From Sycobia sp. Sy_11 (lineage: Eukaryota > Arthropoda > Insecta > Hymenoptera > Epichrysomallidae), in the NCBI GenBank assembly GCA_018907035.1, contig JACCIC010000039.1, positions 2,413,501 through 2,477,500 on the forward strand: a stretch of DNA of 64,000 nucleotides, written 5' to 3'. Every line of letters starts with the position of its first letter. Position 1 is the stretch's first letter. A program made the position numbers and the translations under genes. The notes under the pieces are model-generated. The model was not told the origin of the DNA. It worked only from the letters and a program-made list of their open reading frames with translations, and searched no databases. This document shows, in pieces, positions 1-12,090 of the stretch.

Positions 1-1391
1 CGATAACAAAATCGATGTTTAACAAATAAAAAAGCTAAATTAACGTTTTAAACGGCAATGATTCAAGCTCTAATTTTTAACGATAAAGTTCCCGATCGAG
101 ATTTTTAACGAGAGACGATTCGAACTGAAAAGTTTTTTAGGTGGTAATCGCCTCCATTCCAAATCGTAGTTGCAATCTATTTCGTTGAGCATTGGAGTTT
201 GGATCCATTATTACGGGATTTCGCTTGCCGCCTGCATCAACAAATTTCCATCGGTCTAATAAGGGCCGAACTAGCCCGAGGTCTCTTCTCTTTAGATCTG
301 ACGTATAATATACCTGATTATACATTTAATAAAGGTGAAATTTATTTAATAATAACTTTTATCAGTAGTTTTTATAATATTTTTATAATTTTTCTAATAA
401 ATTGTTGATAAAAAAATGCTTTCTACATTCGCCGTCGGCGAATTCTTGAATTAAGTAATTTCCATAAATCTTGTTCGACGACTAATAGCGTTAAAGAAGA
501 TAAACGACTGTGTAACATACTTGATCGTTACATGTTTTTCATTCTTCATAAAGCGTAAAACGATCGTTTAAATTAGTAATTCACTATTGGAATCGTTAAA
601 AATAATCGATAGGCTACATAAATATTATATTTGATATTCTACTTTATGTCTGACGATATATTATACACTAATATTAACTTTTTTGATTTCCAACTAGATT
701 TTTAGACCAATATTAAAAAAATTTTTAAAAATTAAAAATTAAATTTTTGCAAAATTAAAAATCTTTTGCACTTGATTTTTCTATGATAGATATAAAAATA
801 TTTATTACGCTTCAGTTCATTTAATAAAATGCAGCATTAAAAAAAGAGAAGGTAACGAATTAAATTTGGCGCGAGAAAATTATTTATTATAAAAAAGGCA
901 CATTATGCTTCCAAATAAAATAACGATGCTTTAAAAAAAAAAAGAGTTTTCGGGAAACCGAGTTTTACCACTGACGAGATCTTCTGGATTCACGAGACCC
1001 GGGACTGTACACTCCCATAGTTCCCTTTTCCCCCTAGATTCGGGCCTGAGTCTAATTAGCGCTAAAGAAATCTTATATTGTCGATAATTAATGTTTTGAA
1101 GCAAAGTTAAGATTTACGTACGTATCTTCTTCTTCATAATACAACAGATGCAATTAGTTTTCGATGAAAGCTGATCGGTCCCTACCGGTCTTCTTTTGTA
1201 CGCAAAAAAAAAAAAAAAAAAAAAAAATACAAAACCTCCTAGTTTTCGATCGGAAAATTTGAAACGTGATATACAATCTACGCCGTGGGAGGGGGCGTCG
1301 ATATATCGTTACACTCACCCCCGAGCGATCGATATACATATACGACAGCGCTCGGATGATAATTTATGGATACGTGTGGGTGTGAGTGTGG

Positions 1392-1427
<36 letters not shown>

Positions 1428-1473
1428 GTGTGTGAAAAACGAGGAAGGGAGTTTCACAGAAGTAAAAACTAAC
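1..1473. other. intronic or flanking DNA without a recognised gene
   Basis: If the A2M-like gene continues to the left, this stretch is its second intron. It is AT-rich, with an A-homopolymer near 1206-1227 and a short GT/GA microsatellite near 1376-1431. I see no exon with coding character and matching splice sites. The open frames here run through low-complexity sequence. Confidence 0.5.
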
Positions 1474-1963
1474 CGGACTTGAGGGTCGTCTTGACGCTGC
1501 CGAGCAGATCGTCCTCGGGCTTGGTGGTCGGCGCGGCGACGCCGACGGGCTGGCTCCTGGAGGCCAGGAGATCGACGCTCACGTGCACGGGCGGCTCCAG
1601 ATTGTGCAGGGACAGGCAGACGTTCTCGGCCTCGCCCGCGATCAGCCTCTTCGGCGCGGTGAAGATGTAGCCCCGGTTCCTTCGAGCGGCCCGTCGTATT
1701 GAACAGAAAGGTACAACGGGGGTTGGAAAAATTAATCGTCTTAATCCATGTGTATATATATATATATATATTCGGTGTATGTTTCGACGCTACACAGTAA
1801 TGGAATGAGAGGTCGATAAAGAGAATGTTTCGATTATAATCATTATTGTATTGTTTTAAAAGTCACAAAGCTTCTGATATTTTTTCTCGAAATGCAGGTA
1901 TTTAAAAAAATGCATTCAAAAATACAAGTCAAAGATATATGAATATTTTTAATGTACGAGTAT

Positions 1964-2015
<52 letters not shown>

Positions 2016-3708
2016 TATTTTTAATAACGTATTATTTTATAACAAAGATTTTTTTAAATGTTTTTTTTCTGTAGCATAATAATAAGAGTGTGTGTGTGTG
2101 GGTGTATGTGTTTTCAGAAATATCTCTTCGAGAGTTTTTTAAAGAATAATGGACAAAATTTTGAAATGTCAGTTATCTAAATTCAGTGTCGGACTAATAA
2201 GCTGCGATGATGCACTAGACAGATTTTGGCGAGGGCCTATGTAAGGATTCGATTTTTATTTAAAATTTGAAATAAAGTTCTAATTTGATAATATCAAATT
2301 AAATAGTATCAAAAATTAATATAACTACTAATTAATCATAATAACTACTGGATTGGCATTCTAACATAATTATACTTCTTTATTTATAATTGTACGATTT
2401 TTTTTAAAAAGTACGCTAAGTGAGTAATTTTAGAGAGTTTTTTTAATAATGTGAATATTTAAAAAATATTTCTTAATAAGTCGTTCTCAATGCCCGGAGA
2501 ACAATTTTCTAATAAATTTATAGTACTGTCCAGTAATTTGATCACGGTTTATAAAAATCTAAAAAATTACCATAGTTTCTAATAAATTTTTCTAGATTAA
2601 TGGTAAATTTTCAACTTTACGCTTATAAAATTTTCCTGAAAATATAATTGTAATGACGATTATAATACGAAAAAATATTCCGTAGCTCCAACTTATCAAA
2701 ATTTATTTGAGCATTGTTTCTAACTTGGTTTCTTTTCATTATTAATATTGAAGGATTTTATTATATAAATATCTCAAAATGCACAAATTGCGTTTCGGAT
2801 TTTCCATTGAAACGAGCCTCATTCAAAGCTCGATGATTTTTTAATCAATGCTTTCCGACTTTATGAGCGGATCAAATAAGGGAGCTTTCTTTAAGAGCCC
2901 GAATAAGACGATCTGATTTTTCGTAGGCAGTAATTCTTTCTCTCAACGACGTCACAATCGTATCAATTACGGGATCCTAGCATTATAATCGATGTTTTTA
3001 GATTAATAAATTGCATTATAGCTTTCCTTTTCGTATAATCGAGCGAATCGTGACGTACACTATAATTTTACTCGGACCCGATCTAAGAAACCTTATTTCT
3101 TTGTAAATAAAACTTAACTTTTGACCTTGTTAGTATCAAAAAAATAATTTAACAAATGCTCTTTGATGGGCGCCTATAAGCAGTGCCTCATCTGCCTATC
3201 CCTAAGTCCGGCACTGTTATACACACATTGTGCAAATGTAAAGAATGAAAGACATTAATTATATAATATTTTAAAATTACGCCGAGTTAAACCTCTAAAG
3301 TTGGATTATTAATAGAATAACGATCGCCATCTTTATGGCTGATCTTCGCTTTTTGCCGATTGTACTTTTTTAAATGCACTAAAAAAAAAAATCACAGCTT
3401 GATATTTGTTTATAATTCTAATTTTACTGTCCATATTTCACTATGATTGAAATAACAATGAACATATTTAATGATCGACGCGCACACGAAGTATTAAGCT
3501 TTATGTACCAACTGGCAAAACTTAGTAGCGGCTGCTTGCCTTTTAATGTTAAACAATTAAACATGTTATTGTTATGTGTAGTAATAATGCTGTATGATTC
3601 ATGGCTTTTTATTTATATAACCGCAGCATCTCCGACTTCCAAGATATTCTTTCAAATGCTTTTAAATAATGAAATAATTTTTTTTTTTTTGTTTCTACGA
3701 ACGAGTCT

Positions 3709-3767
<59 letters not shown>

Positions 3768-5655
3768 GTGTATGTACAAGTATAAAACTTGTGTGTTCCG
3801 GGTTCACCGAGAGAACGATTGCACAAGTCGAAGATGCCCGACCCGTTTATTGCGCTTCATTAATCCCGCGCTGGATCAATTAATCTTGTATACAGAGAGC
3901 TCGGCGCACGAGGTTAATGAAGCATAATTTTTAAATTCCACGCCAATCATACATCCGAGTCCATATTATCGCTGTACACGGAGTCGCTGCGGTAAATCCG
4001 ATTATATGCCTATGTCGATTCGAAATACGTACGGAATTCCGTGGATTTAGAGCTGGACGTTTATGGGGGCGTATACGAAGATATGTTTTTTTTTTTTTCA
4101 AAACAAGGACTTTAAAAACGTCTCGAGTAAAAGGAAATTGTAGATTTGTTTTTTTTTTTAACCCCGTTACATATTAAGCATCCCTTCAGGTACTGATTAA
4201 TCATGGCTTTAGTAATTTAAAGAAAATTGTATAAAAATATATCAAATATAGATTCAAAAATAAAACATATAGATATGGTTGACAAGAAAGTAAATAATTT
4301 CCCAATTGTAATGAAGTGTACATCGTGCGACATAGAAAACGAATATAAGTGAACTCACGTGTAATTTCAAAGTCTGGCAAATTTTGTAAAAATTAATTGG
4401 GAATTAAAGCTATATATATATATATTATAGGATAATTTTACAACAAAAATGATTAGAATTTATTATACATACATTTACGTGAGTAATATTAAGAAATTGA
4501 GTATTTTTTATTTATAAATTAAATGTACTATATGATACTATTCTATAATTTCAAAAGTGTAATATTTTATAAAAGAGCTAATTTGAAGTGGGACTCCTGC
4601 TGCTCTATACGCTTGTACTCAAAACCTTCTGATATTAAAGGATGCGTGTGTGTGTGTGTGTGTGTGCGCGTGTGTCTGCGTGCGCGCGTTATTCTTTTCT
4701 CAATCATTTCTAAAATCTTTCAATTCAAAGATAAAGCATTAGCGATATAATACATATGATCAAATCTAGGAAACTTTTAACTTTCGAAAGGGGGGGGGAT
4801 CAGCATTGATGTTTTTTACACCGTACTCTCTTGCCTGAAATTATTTCTCAAAGCGTGAGCTTTACATGATAAAAAACAACAGCCGGGCTCCACATTCTTT
4901 TAGACGATTATTTTTTATTTTCCAAGATAATTTCTTTCTCCCATTAAATCAATACAGATCAGTGGTAAAAAAATTTGATTAAAAAAAAAATATATATATA
5001 TATATATATTAAAACTTACTGATAAAGTAATACTGGGTTATATCGTTATTATAAATAATAAGAATTATATTTCATAATATCAGCATTGTCTTTTTGCAAT
5101 TCAATAAATAAATTTTTATTTAATAACCAAATTTACCAAATTAATGACTAAAATTCCGCCGGTATTTTCAAGTACTTTTCGATCGCAATTTAAATATGCC
5201 AAGCAAAAACGCGATTTTCCAATACGGAAAAGGGCTCGTGGACAAGTCACTAACGAAAAGTGGCACAAAATTCAACGTCATTATTTCAGGTATTGAATTG
5301 AATATTAAGTTTTCTGTAATTTCTCACTGATGCATACGGTTAGATATTCAACGCGCCTTTGAAACTTCTGGACTTCATTTTATAGTGATTTATAATGACA
5401 GGAGGTTATTTTTAAGCTTTGCAAAACGATTCATCTTTCATTTGATCTCAAGAACAGTAAATCAGTTGCTAGAATTTTATTTTTTTATCGAATTTGGCGA
5501 AAAATAGCTGGACTATTTTAAATTTATGCGCAATAAATACAATTTAATCGTAAAATAAATGATACGCCGTCATTTATATACACCGAAATTTGATATGTAA
5601 CTAATAAATTTTTAGATCTTAAAACAATCTTCCATCTCATAAGCTAGACTCGATT

Positions 5656-5715
<60 letters not shown>

Positions 5716-5993
5716 TAATACTATAAAAGACAAATGAACTCTTCGTCGCTCGCGGCTCCCGAGGCGGAGCTTTTCACCGATCAGAGCTTGCGAACCGATC
5801 CATGAAAAAGGAAGTCAAAAAAACGGGCGCGCGGAACGATCGGGGGACGGGGTTGGGAATGAGGTATATACCTGTTGCTACTCGGCCCAGCGACGCCAGC
5901 ACCTGAACCGCCGGGCGTGGAGGCGATCGCCGACGTCGCGACGATAAGGACGACGGCGACGACGACGAGGCGCAGCATCGACGGTCGCCCCAT
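1474..5993 (-). CDS. 5' part of an alpha-2-macroglobulin/TEP (CD109- or Mcr-like) gene, exons 1-2
   Basis: Exon 1 is 5993-5872 and exon 2 is 1679-1474, both on the minus strand, separated by a 4192 bp intron. Exon 1 encodes 40 residues: Met, a short basic stretch (a second in-frame Met lies at residue 6), a Leu/Val-rich signal-peptide core and a Ser/Gly-rich linker. Its donor reads AG|GTATAT. Exon 2 follows an AAG acceptor and joins in frame (AG+G, Arg). It starts NRGYIFTAPKRL and continues with VCLSLHN and a VSVDLL strand. This is the pattern of the first macroglobulin (MG1) domain of secreted thioester proteins. The exon ends G|GTTAGT in phase 1, so the gene continues off the left edge. No thioester motif lies in this window, so the assignment rests on about 65 residues. 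The family acts in insect immunity and, for Mcr, in septate junctions; which member this is cannot be decided here. Confidence 0.6.
2184..3216. mobile_element. probable non-autonomous hAT-like DNA transposon
   Basis: The left end begins CAGTGTCGGACT at 2184. The right end finishes with the inverse, AGTCCGGCACTG, at 3216. The similarity extends about 50 bp inward on both sides, including a GGCG...GGGCCTAT / ATGGGCGCCTAT block at the inner edge. CAGTGNCGGACT ends are typical of some hAT families. The 1033 bp interior has no intact transposase. The flanking 8-mers (TCTAAATT and TTATACAC) are not a clear target duplication, so the insertion is old or the family call is wrong. It lies in intron 1 of the A2M-like gene. 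Confidence 0.55.
3714..3764. repeat. (TA)n array
   Basis: About 25 uninterrupted TA units in the first intron of the A2M-like gene. Similar arrays lie at 1968-2012 and 5659-5710 in the same intron. Confidence 0.95.
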
Positions 5994-6150
5994 GCTGCGA
6001 GCTTTACTATATAGACAGTGTGGACTAAGGTCGACGAGATCAAGGCAAGGGCGTCATAATAGCCGACGAACAGAGCTCCTGGCAGCCAGGCACGCACCTC
6101 GCGATTCACTCCGGGAAGATCGTCTGTGTGTATATATATATTATATGCTA

Positions 6151-6207
<57 letters not shown>

Positions 6208-6850
6208 TATACGCGCACCTCTCGCGAATAAGCCGCGTCCTCCTCGGCTGTATACGAGCGCGCGCGCGGGGGTGAATGCAAGTGTGTGTGTGTGTGTGTG
6301 TGTGCGTGCGTGCGCGCGCGTTCGTGCACAAACCCGCAGAGCCAACTCCTTTTCTCAAATTTCTTATCTATCCCGATGGAAGAATGACGAGTGCGATTAG
6401 CGCGGGTTGGGGGGGGGGGAAGGGTCTGGTCCCGTTTACGTGCACAATATTTATAAGGGCACACCGGCGGCCGCCAGGGCTAAGCCAACGTTACGCAATC
6501 GAGACGCGCGAAACTCAGCGGCGCGCGCGTATTATCAAGCCGAAAGTGGATTTATCGTGCGTATGCGCGGTGCGGATAAATGATGCGCGAGGCGCGCGGC
6601 CGCAGTCGCCGCTCTTTAATGCCCCGCTGACGGACGCGCGCCGGACGACCGAGAGACGAGAACCGTGCGCCGCGCTCGCCCGAGATTATATCTGTATATA
6701 TGTAGATGTTTATTTATTTATTAAGCGCGGGGATATAATGAAAAGCTCAGAGAGCGTTATCTTAATAAATGAGCGAGTATGTATGTAAACGTCGAGAGGG
6801 GAGCAGAATATTGTTCGGAGGGAAAAGTACAGCGGAGGAGTGAGAGAGAG
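5994..6850. promoter_or_regulatory. GC-rich upstream/5' leader region of the A2M-like gene
   Basis: Directly upstream (to the right) of the signal-peptide exon. The sequence is rich in CpG (many GCGC and CGCG runs between 6230 and 6680), interrupted by a (TA)n array at 6152-6206 and a GT/GC array at 6281-6322. A leader exon and promoter are expected here, but I cannot place a TATA box or initiator with confidence because TA arrays swamp the signal. Confidence 0.35.
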
Positions 6851-6898
6851 TGCACGCGCTCGATATCGACGATAGTCACACGGTTTTATTTGTCGCGG

Positions 6899-6904
<6 letters not shown>

Positions 6905-6952
<48 letters not shown>
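6905..6952. repeat. (TA)n array
   Basis: A perfect TA array in the GC-rich region upstream of the A2M-like gene. It is followed by a (CT)n tract at 7098-7130. Confidence 0.95.
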
Positions 6953-6959
<7 letters not shown>

Positions 6960-7092
6960 TACGTATACGGTCGTTTATATATGGTCCGTATTATCGCGTT
7001 GTTCTCCAAGCGGCGCGTCGGTGAGCAACCTACTGCCGTCGTCTTCTCCCTGACGGACGCGTGCGAGGCAGTAGTATGAGTCGAGTATGAGA

Positions 7093-7127
<35 letters not shown>

Positions 7128-7209
7128 TCTGGCTCCTCTTCCCTCTCTCCATGCCACACACTCTCTCCTCCCTCTCCCTCTTCATCAGGGTTCCATACAT
7201 ATATATACA

Positions 7210-8940
7210 TATATTGCGCTACTATGTACTCAGTACACCCGTTTATGTGTTTAAATCGCTCATATCGCGCTCTTTATTAGCCAATGATCTTCTTTTTTCC
7301 ATCAATTTCCATTAAGTTACAGAGGGTCAAATTTTTGTATTTTTTTTTTCCTAGTTGCATTAAGGGGATGCCGGAGTAAAAAATGACGGTCGTAATACGA
7401 AGAAAATTGTGCTCAATTAAGCAATGTTGAAGCATTGTGGATGAAAATATACTGTTGAGAAACCTTTGTTCAAAATGAAAAGTCGCGGCGAAAGTTGCAA
7501 AATGAAACGCGAGGTGATGAATAAAATCTGACGCAAGCCAATACACAATTGGGCATCGGACGCGTCATAAAACGAAGCATATTTTTCTCGATTAATCCAT
7601 TTTTATAAGGAATAATGACGCGACAAGACTGTTATTGATCGAAGTAGCTGTCATCAAAACAAAAAATCGGTATCACTTTAACTTGTATAAAAAGAAAATA
7701 CGGCCCGAAACTTGATAAATACGATGCGTTGCGGTGAAGCCATTTCATTTAGGGCCATTGAGTTCTTCGCCTTTCCCTTAAAATTTATAATTTTTTAAAA
7801 CGCAATACTTTGAAAGTAATTAATATATTCTGAAGAGTAATATCAAAAAAGTTATGGAGAAACCTGTTTATAACATAGAAGTATCTCAAAAGTTTCCGAA
7901 TTTATTTGAAACTGTATCAAAAATAATAAGACATAATCGTTAAAAAAAATGGTAAAAATGGTAATATATTAATACCCCATCTAATAAAGGTACGTTACCG
8001 AAACGTAACTATCATGTTTTTATGAGCTGAATCTATAACTGGCTTCAGAATTACTCGATCAGATCGTGTTTTTAAATAATTTTTTTGTAAATTTTTTTTA
8101 AAAATTTTATGCCCAAATGCGACCATAAGCTTTACAATAACCTTTATCATGAAGGTCATTTAAATGCCAAGTGAATTTTATTGAAATGGTTCCTCTTGCT
8201 TTTGAGGCCGGAAATATACATAATGGAATATTTTATGTCTGAATACAATTTTGAACTTTGAACCTTAAGCTTAACCTTCACGATAACTTTCTATCAACAT
8301 TGTGCAGAATCACAGTTTCCGAATTGTTATTTATTACATGTTGTTATCAATTTTTTTTAAACATTTCTTAAATTGTCATTCAGATTGTATACATATTTTT
8401 TTCATTAAGCGCTGACATATATTAAATGTACAGATAAATTCTTAAAGATAATACAAACTTTTAGAAAACTTTTATTTTCATAATTTAAATTCTTCAATTG
8501 TTTTTCAATTATTAAACTTACATATATTAAGGTTTAATTTCTGAGATTCGTATTCAACTTGAATTACTATAGTTCAATTAACATTTTACTTTTTATTTTG
8601 TCTAAAATTATACAAGTTATTTGTGCAGTTGCTTACAGCTTAATGTAATAGCTGACATTCTTTTAAGCATAGGTCAGAAAAATGATCGAAATTATTGCAG
8701 CCTACAACAGGGCTAGATCAACAATGATTTCCTGGAAGACAGAAACATCCTGATTATATAGTGCGAAAAAGAAGGTCTTTATTAAAAAATACATGACGAT
8801 AATTCTCAGTCATTCCCACTCTTAGGTATAATATTATTCTTTTAAGTGTACGTGAAAAAAATACTTTTCGTTTCAAGATCTACTGATAGATAGCTATTTA
8901 AAAAAATCATTTCTTCTGTGTAATACTAAATTAAGCTTCA
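7210..8940. other. intergenic AT-rich DNA, no gene recognised
   Basis: Open frames are short and lack splice context. An 89-codon frame on the minus strand (7546-7277) is rich in Phe and His and matches no family I know. I treat it as chance. Confidence 0.5.
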
Positions 8941-8944
8941 ATTA

Positions 8945-9320
8945 ATCTTATCATCAGCCAAGGGTTGTACTCTGTCTGTTGGATTACACGAAAATTTTTA
9001 AATGATCCGAATTTCGTCAATTATGTGCTTTATTTAACGATGTGTATCAGCTACTCGAATAGATATAATTGGGGAATAGCAGAAGGGAGTAATCAAGGGA
9101 ATTATCAACGGTTGTTCATAGTGGGGCCTCGTCTCTTCGAAGACAGGGTAACAGGTAAAAAATATTTAAATTTAATAAGAGTTGAGCTTAATAATTTACT
9201 CCAAGACATTGCACCAGAGAAAGAATGTGGTTGTCGCAAGATCGTGCAGCTTTGCATTATGCTAGAATTGTGAAATATTTCATCAATGTCCGTAAAGTAG
9301 ATATTGAGATGGAAGTATGT
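8945..9320 (+). pseudogene. fossil transposase, Tc1/mariner-superfamily type
   Basis: A plus-strand frame reads FLNDPNFVNYVL, then FIVGPRLFEDRVTGKKYLNL. After a frame change near 9215 it reads MWLSQDRAALHYAR. This is the order of blocks in the catalytic half of IS630/Tc1-mariner-like transposases common in insects: a GP-xx-F-x-G-x-Y-L block, then a W/F-QQD-G-A-x-HYA block, where the Asp of the second block is catalytic. The frame is broken by at least one shift, and the N-terminal DNA-binding part and the end are not recognisable. Terminal repeats were not found. It is a molecular fossil, not a gene. Confidence 0.6.
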
Positions 9321-9744
9321 GCTAATGATAGCACAGTAGTGTATTGCTACCTAATTAGTAGTGGCTACCGAAATCAATACTGTACCGATCTGAAAAAATA
9401 AAATAGTAGGAATAACAAAGGATCTTGAAACGCAACCTGCCGATAATGCGAAAGTTAAGTACAGCAGATTACAGTGTATTATTTCAAAAGAAACGAATCA
9501 GCTTTTCTTAGAGTGGTTGTTGAGGTCCCAGGAAACATTACTATAATTTTTAATCTCGAGAACTCTTAAAAACATTTTGTTTTTAAAAACTACCAACTTC
9601 GAAAGCTAATATGGCGACAGCTTACTTTAATATTTCGTACAGGTATTGGTATAAATTAGAATAATGATTGCATGCTTTAAAAACTTTTATGTAAAAGTTC
9701 TTGGATGAACATACCAACATATTTAAATAAATGACCACGAATGA

Positions 9745-10130
9745 ATGTAACCGTTTATTACCTGATTAGGTGACTATTTTATCTTGTCTTAAGTGGTTAG
9801 ATGCTTATTTTATCTTAACTTAATTGACCAAATAAACATAACACTGTCTTAAATGCGGCTAGATAACTATTTTATCTTGTCTTTCATCTTGTTTTCAGTG
9901 GTTAGGTGATTATTTTATCTTACCTCAGATGGCTGAATGATTATTCTATCTCGCTTTAATTAGTTAGGTAATTCTTTGCTCTAATATCAAATGCCCAGAT
10001 GTATTGAACCTTCCCTGAAGAATCAGGGTGGCTATTTTATCCTGCCTTAACTAGGTAGGTAATTATGTTTTCCCACCTTAACTGGTTAAATGAAATTAAT
10101 TTTCCGTTAAGTGGCTGGGTGTTAAGTTCC
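9745..10130. repeat. decayed minisatellite, unit about 35-40 bp
   Basis: About ten diverged copies of a unit close to GGTTAGGTGATTATTTTATC followed by TTGYCTTAAGT. The motifs TATTTTATCTT and GGTTAG/GGCTAG recur at 35-45 bp spacing from about 9745 to 10130, for example near 9774, 9809, 9868 and 9911. Copies carry many substitutions and small indels, so the array is old. It lies downstream of the fossil transposase with no gene nearby. Confidence 0.7.
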
Positions 10131-11740
10131 AAGCTAAGTTTAAGATTGTATTTCGGCATAAAATTTTTATGGTTTCCATCCCTGGGATCAAAAATACGGT
10201 ATACTATAAAATCAAATCAAATCCACGTTAAAATAACCTTAAAGGCAATGTCAAATACAAGGTCGCTGTCCATTCACCCCTCAAAAACCTATAATTTATG
10301 TCTTAACACTTTTTTCAAATGCTAAGATTCTGAAATTTACAGGTGGTGACTTTTTTCTTGGAACATCCTGTCTGTGCATGTCCGTACATGCACAAGCGTA
10401 AAGACAATAATAACACCAACGAGCTTTCGCACATCGTGCGATCGAGTCGCAGTGCTTCAGCTTTACAGGCACTTGAGCCACGGAGACCAGGCATCTGCCT
10501 GCCGATGTGCATTCGTACTCAGCTTCTGCTTGAGTCGCATTACGTCGGCTCGCGCGCGAATTAATCGCGCGATCTTGTTTGCGCGCGTTATACGGTCTTT
10601 TAAATTCAAGAGCCCTCCATGAAAGAGAAAGAGGGAGAGAGAGAAAGAGAATTCTTATATCACGCCTGCGCTTTCTGCTCAATTGATATAATGTGTATTG
10701 CGTGTATATACATAGTTGCGCCGGTTAAGTTATTGTGCGAATTTGCAGCTCGTACGTTGCTTCTTTATTTATCAACTGTGATTCTTTACAGCCTCCTTCC
10801 ATACATGAATTTTTTAATTCAAATTTAGAAACTTCAAATTTTTAATTCTAATTTTTTTGAAGATTTCATACGTCTTTAAATTATAAAAATTAATAATTTC
10901 CTGAAAGTTTCTTCTTTATCAATACTAAAATCTTCACATCGTAAAATATTTATGACAAAATAAGTCTATAAGATGAGAAAATTACATTTCCTCAAAAAGC
11001 TTAGCTTGGGAATTTTAAATTTAGGTTTTCTATTTACAGTTTTTCCTATAGGTTTTTCTATCTGATTTTCCGTATACTCAATCTAGCTATATGTAGTATT
11101 ACCAGAGCTACCAGATACCTTTCGACGCCTCTGGATTAAATTCTTGAAAATTCGTTGAAATTGTTTTGTACGGTGTACGCAAAACTTTCCTCTTGATGCT
11201 TGTTATGTATGTAGAAATCATATGTAGACAGCACTCAAGCACTTTGTGCAAGCTCTTCACTAGTATTCCAAAAAGGGGTTTACGTACGCAAAAAAAATCA
11301 TGAATAGACAAAGTTTGCGCACGTCGCTTCAACAGATAATGTTAGACACATGTGAGCGAAACAAGTGATCATTGTATGGATATTTTTATTATCGACATCC
11401 CGTGTACTTCAATTAGATCTACATAAAAATAAACAAAACTGAAATAAATTAAAAGGATTTTTATCAAAATTATACTCTATTTCCTCGAGATTTTAAATTT
11501 CCACTTTATCAGGGGCGTAAGTTTAAAATCGCCAGTTTCACTGTTATATGTTACTAGCACTAGTGTAAATATTTCTATGATTTTGGAATATATGTCAATT
11601 TTTTTTATTGACATTAAACTTTAAAAATAGTCAAGTAACATTTCATTAAAGTAATAGCATCATAGTTGTTTGTCTCAGTGAATATGTAGGATGCTGTTCC
11701 AAGTTAAACCCATTAGCGACATTCATTACTTTTCTTAGTT
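10131..11740. other. intergenic DNA, no gene recognised
   Basis: Mixed composition; moderately GC-rich between 10370 and 10700, with a short GA tract near 10622-10650. Several overlapping frames on both strands at 10300-10680 cancel each other out, and none matches a known family or has convincing splice sites. Confidence 0.45.
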
Positions 11741-11744
11741 CGTC

Positions 11745-12090
11745 AAAAGAAAAAAGCAGCTAAAGTGTATCGGTTGCTGGTAGAAATTTATGGTGAACAT
11801 GCTCCAGTAATTAGAATAGGTGAGACATGGTTTCGTCAATTTAAAAATGGAGATTTCGATTTGACCGACGATGAACATCATTGTGCATCAAAAAAGTTTC
11901 AGAAAAGTTTCTTCAGACCTCATCCGATCAGGCTATCACCTTTTCGCAACGATGGGATACTCGCTTGTTGATAGCGCTTTGCCAATTTTGAAGAAGTTGG
12001 AAAATTATCGTCGAATGGTTTGCCTCCAAAGAGAAAATTTTTTTTTTGAATAGCATCCATAATTTGCCAGAGATGGGCGAAATGTGTAAG
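11745..12090 (+). pseudogene. internally deleted mariner transposase fossil
   Basis: The first part reads KKAAKVYRLLVEIYGEHAP, then ETWFRQFKNGDFDL, the N-terminal helix-turn-helix region of mariner transposases. After a frame change near 11900 the sequence reads SSDLIRSGYHLFATMGYSL, matching the C-terminal block around the third catalytic Asp (family pattern SPDLAPSDYHLF). It then runs on to two stops. The roughly 200 residues between these blocks, including the first two catalytic acids, are missing. It is therefore an internal-deletion derivative that later decayed: the catalytic Asp is Gly here (RSG for PSD). Confidence 0.7.

Noticed and set aside
3443..3883. 146-codon plus-strand frame
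   Set aside because: It runs through a 50 bp (TA)n array giving a Tyr-Ile repeat, has no splice context and no family similarity.
5774..6109. 111-codon minus-strand frame overlapping the signal-peptide exon
   Set aside because: Different phase from the signal peptide, which has a good ATG, a hydrophobic core and a donor leading into a homologous exon.
6128..6464. Overlapping frames rich in YIYIYI and HTHTHT on both strands
   Set aside because: Products of (TA)n and (GT)n repeats, open in several phases at once.
10296..10682. Overlapping 65-128 codon frames on both strands
   Set aside because: Mutually overlapping, no homology recognised, no flanking splice sites; a moderately GC-rich stretch has few stops by chance.
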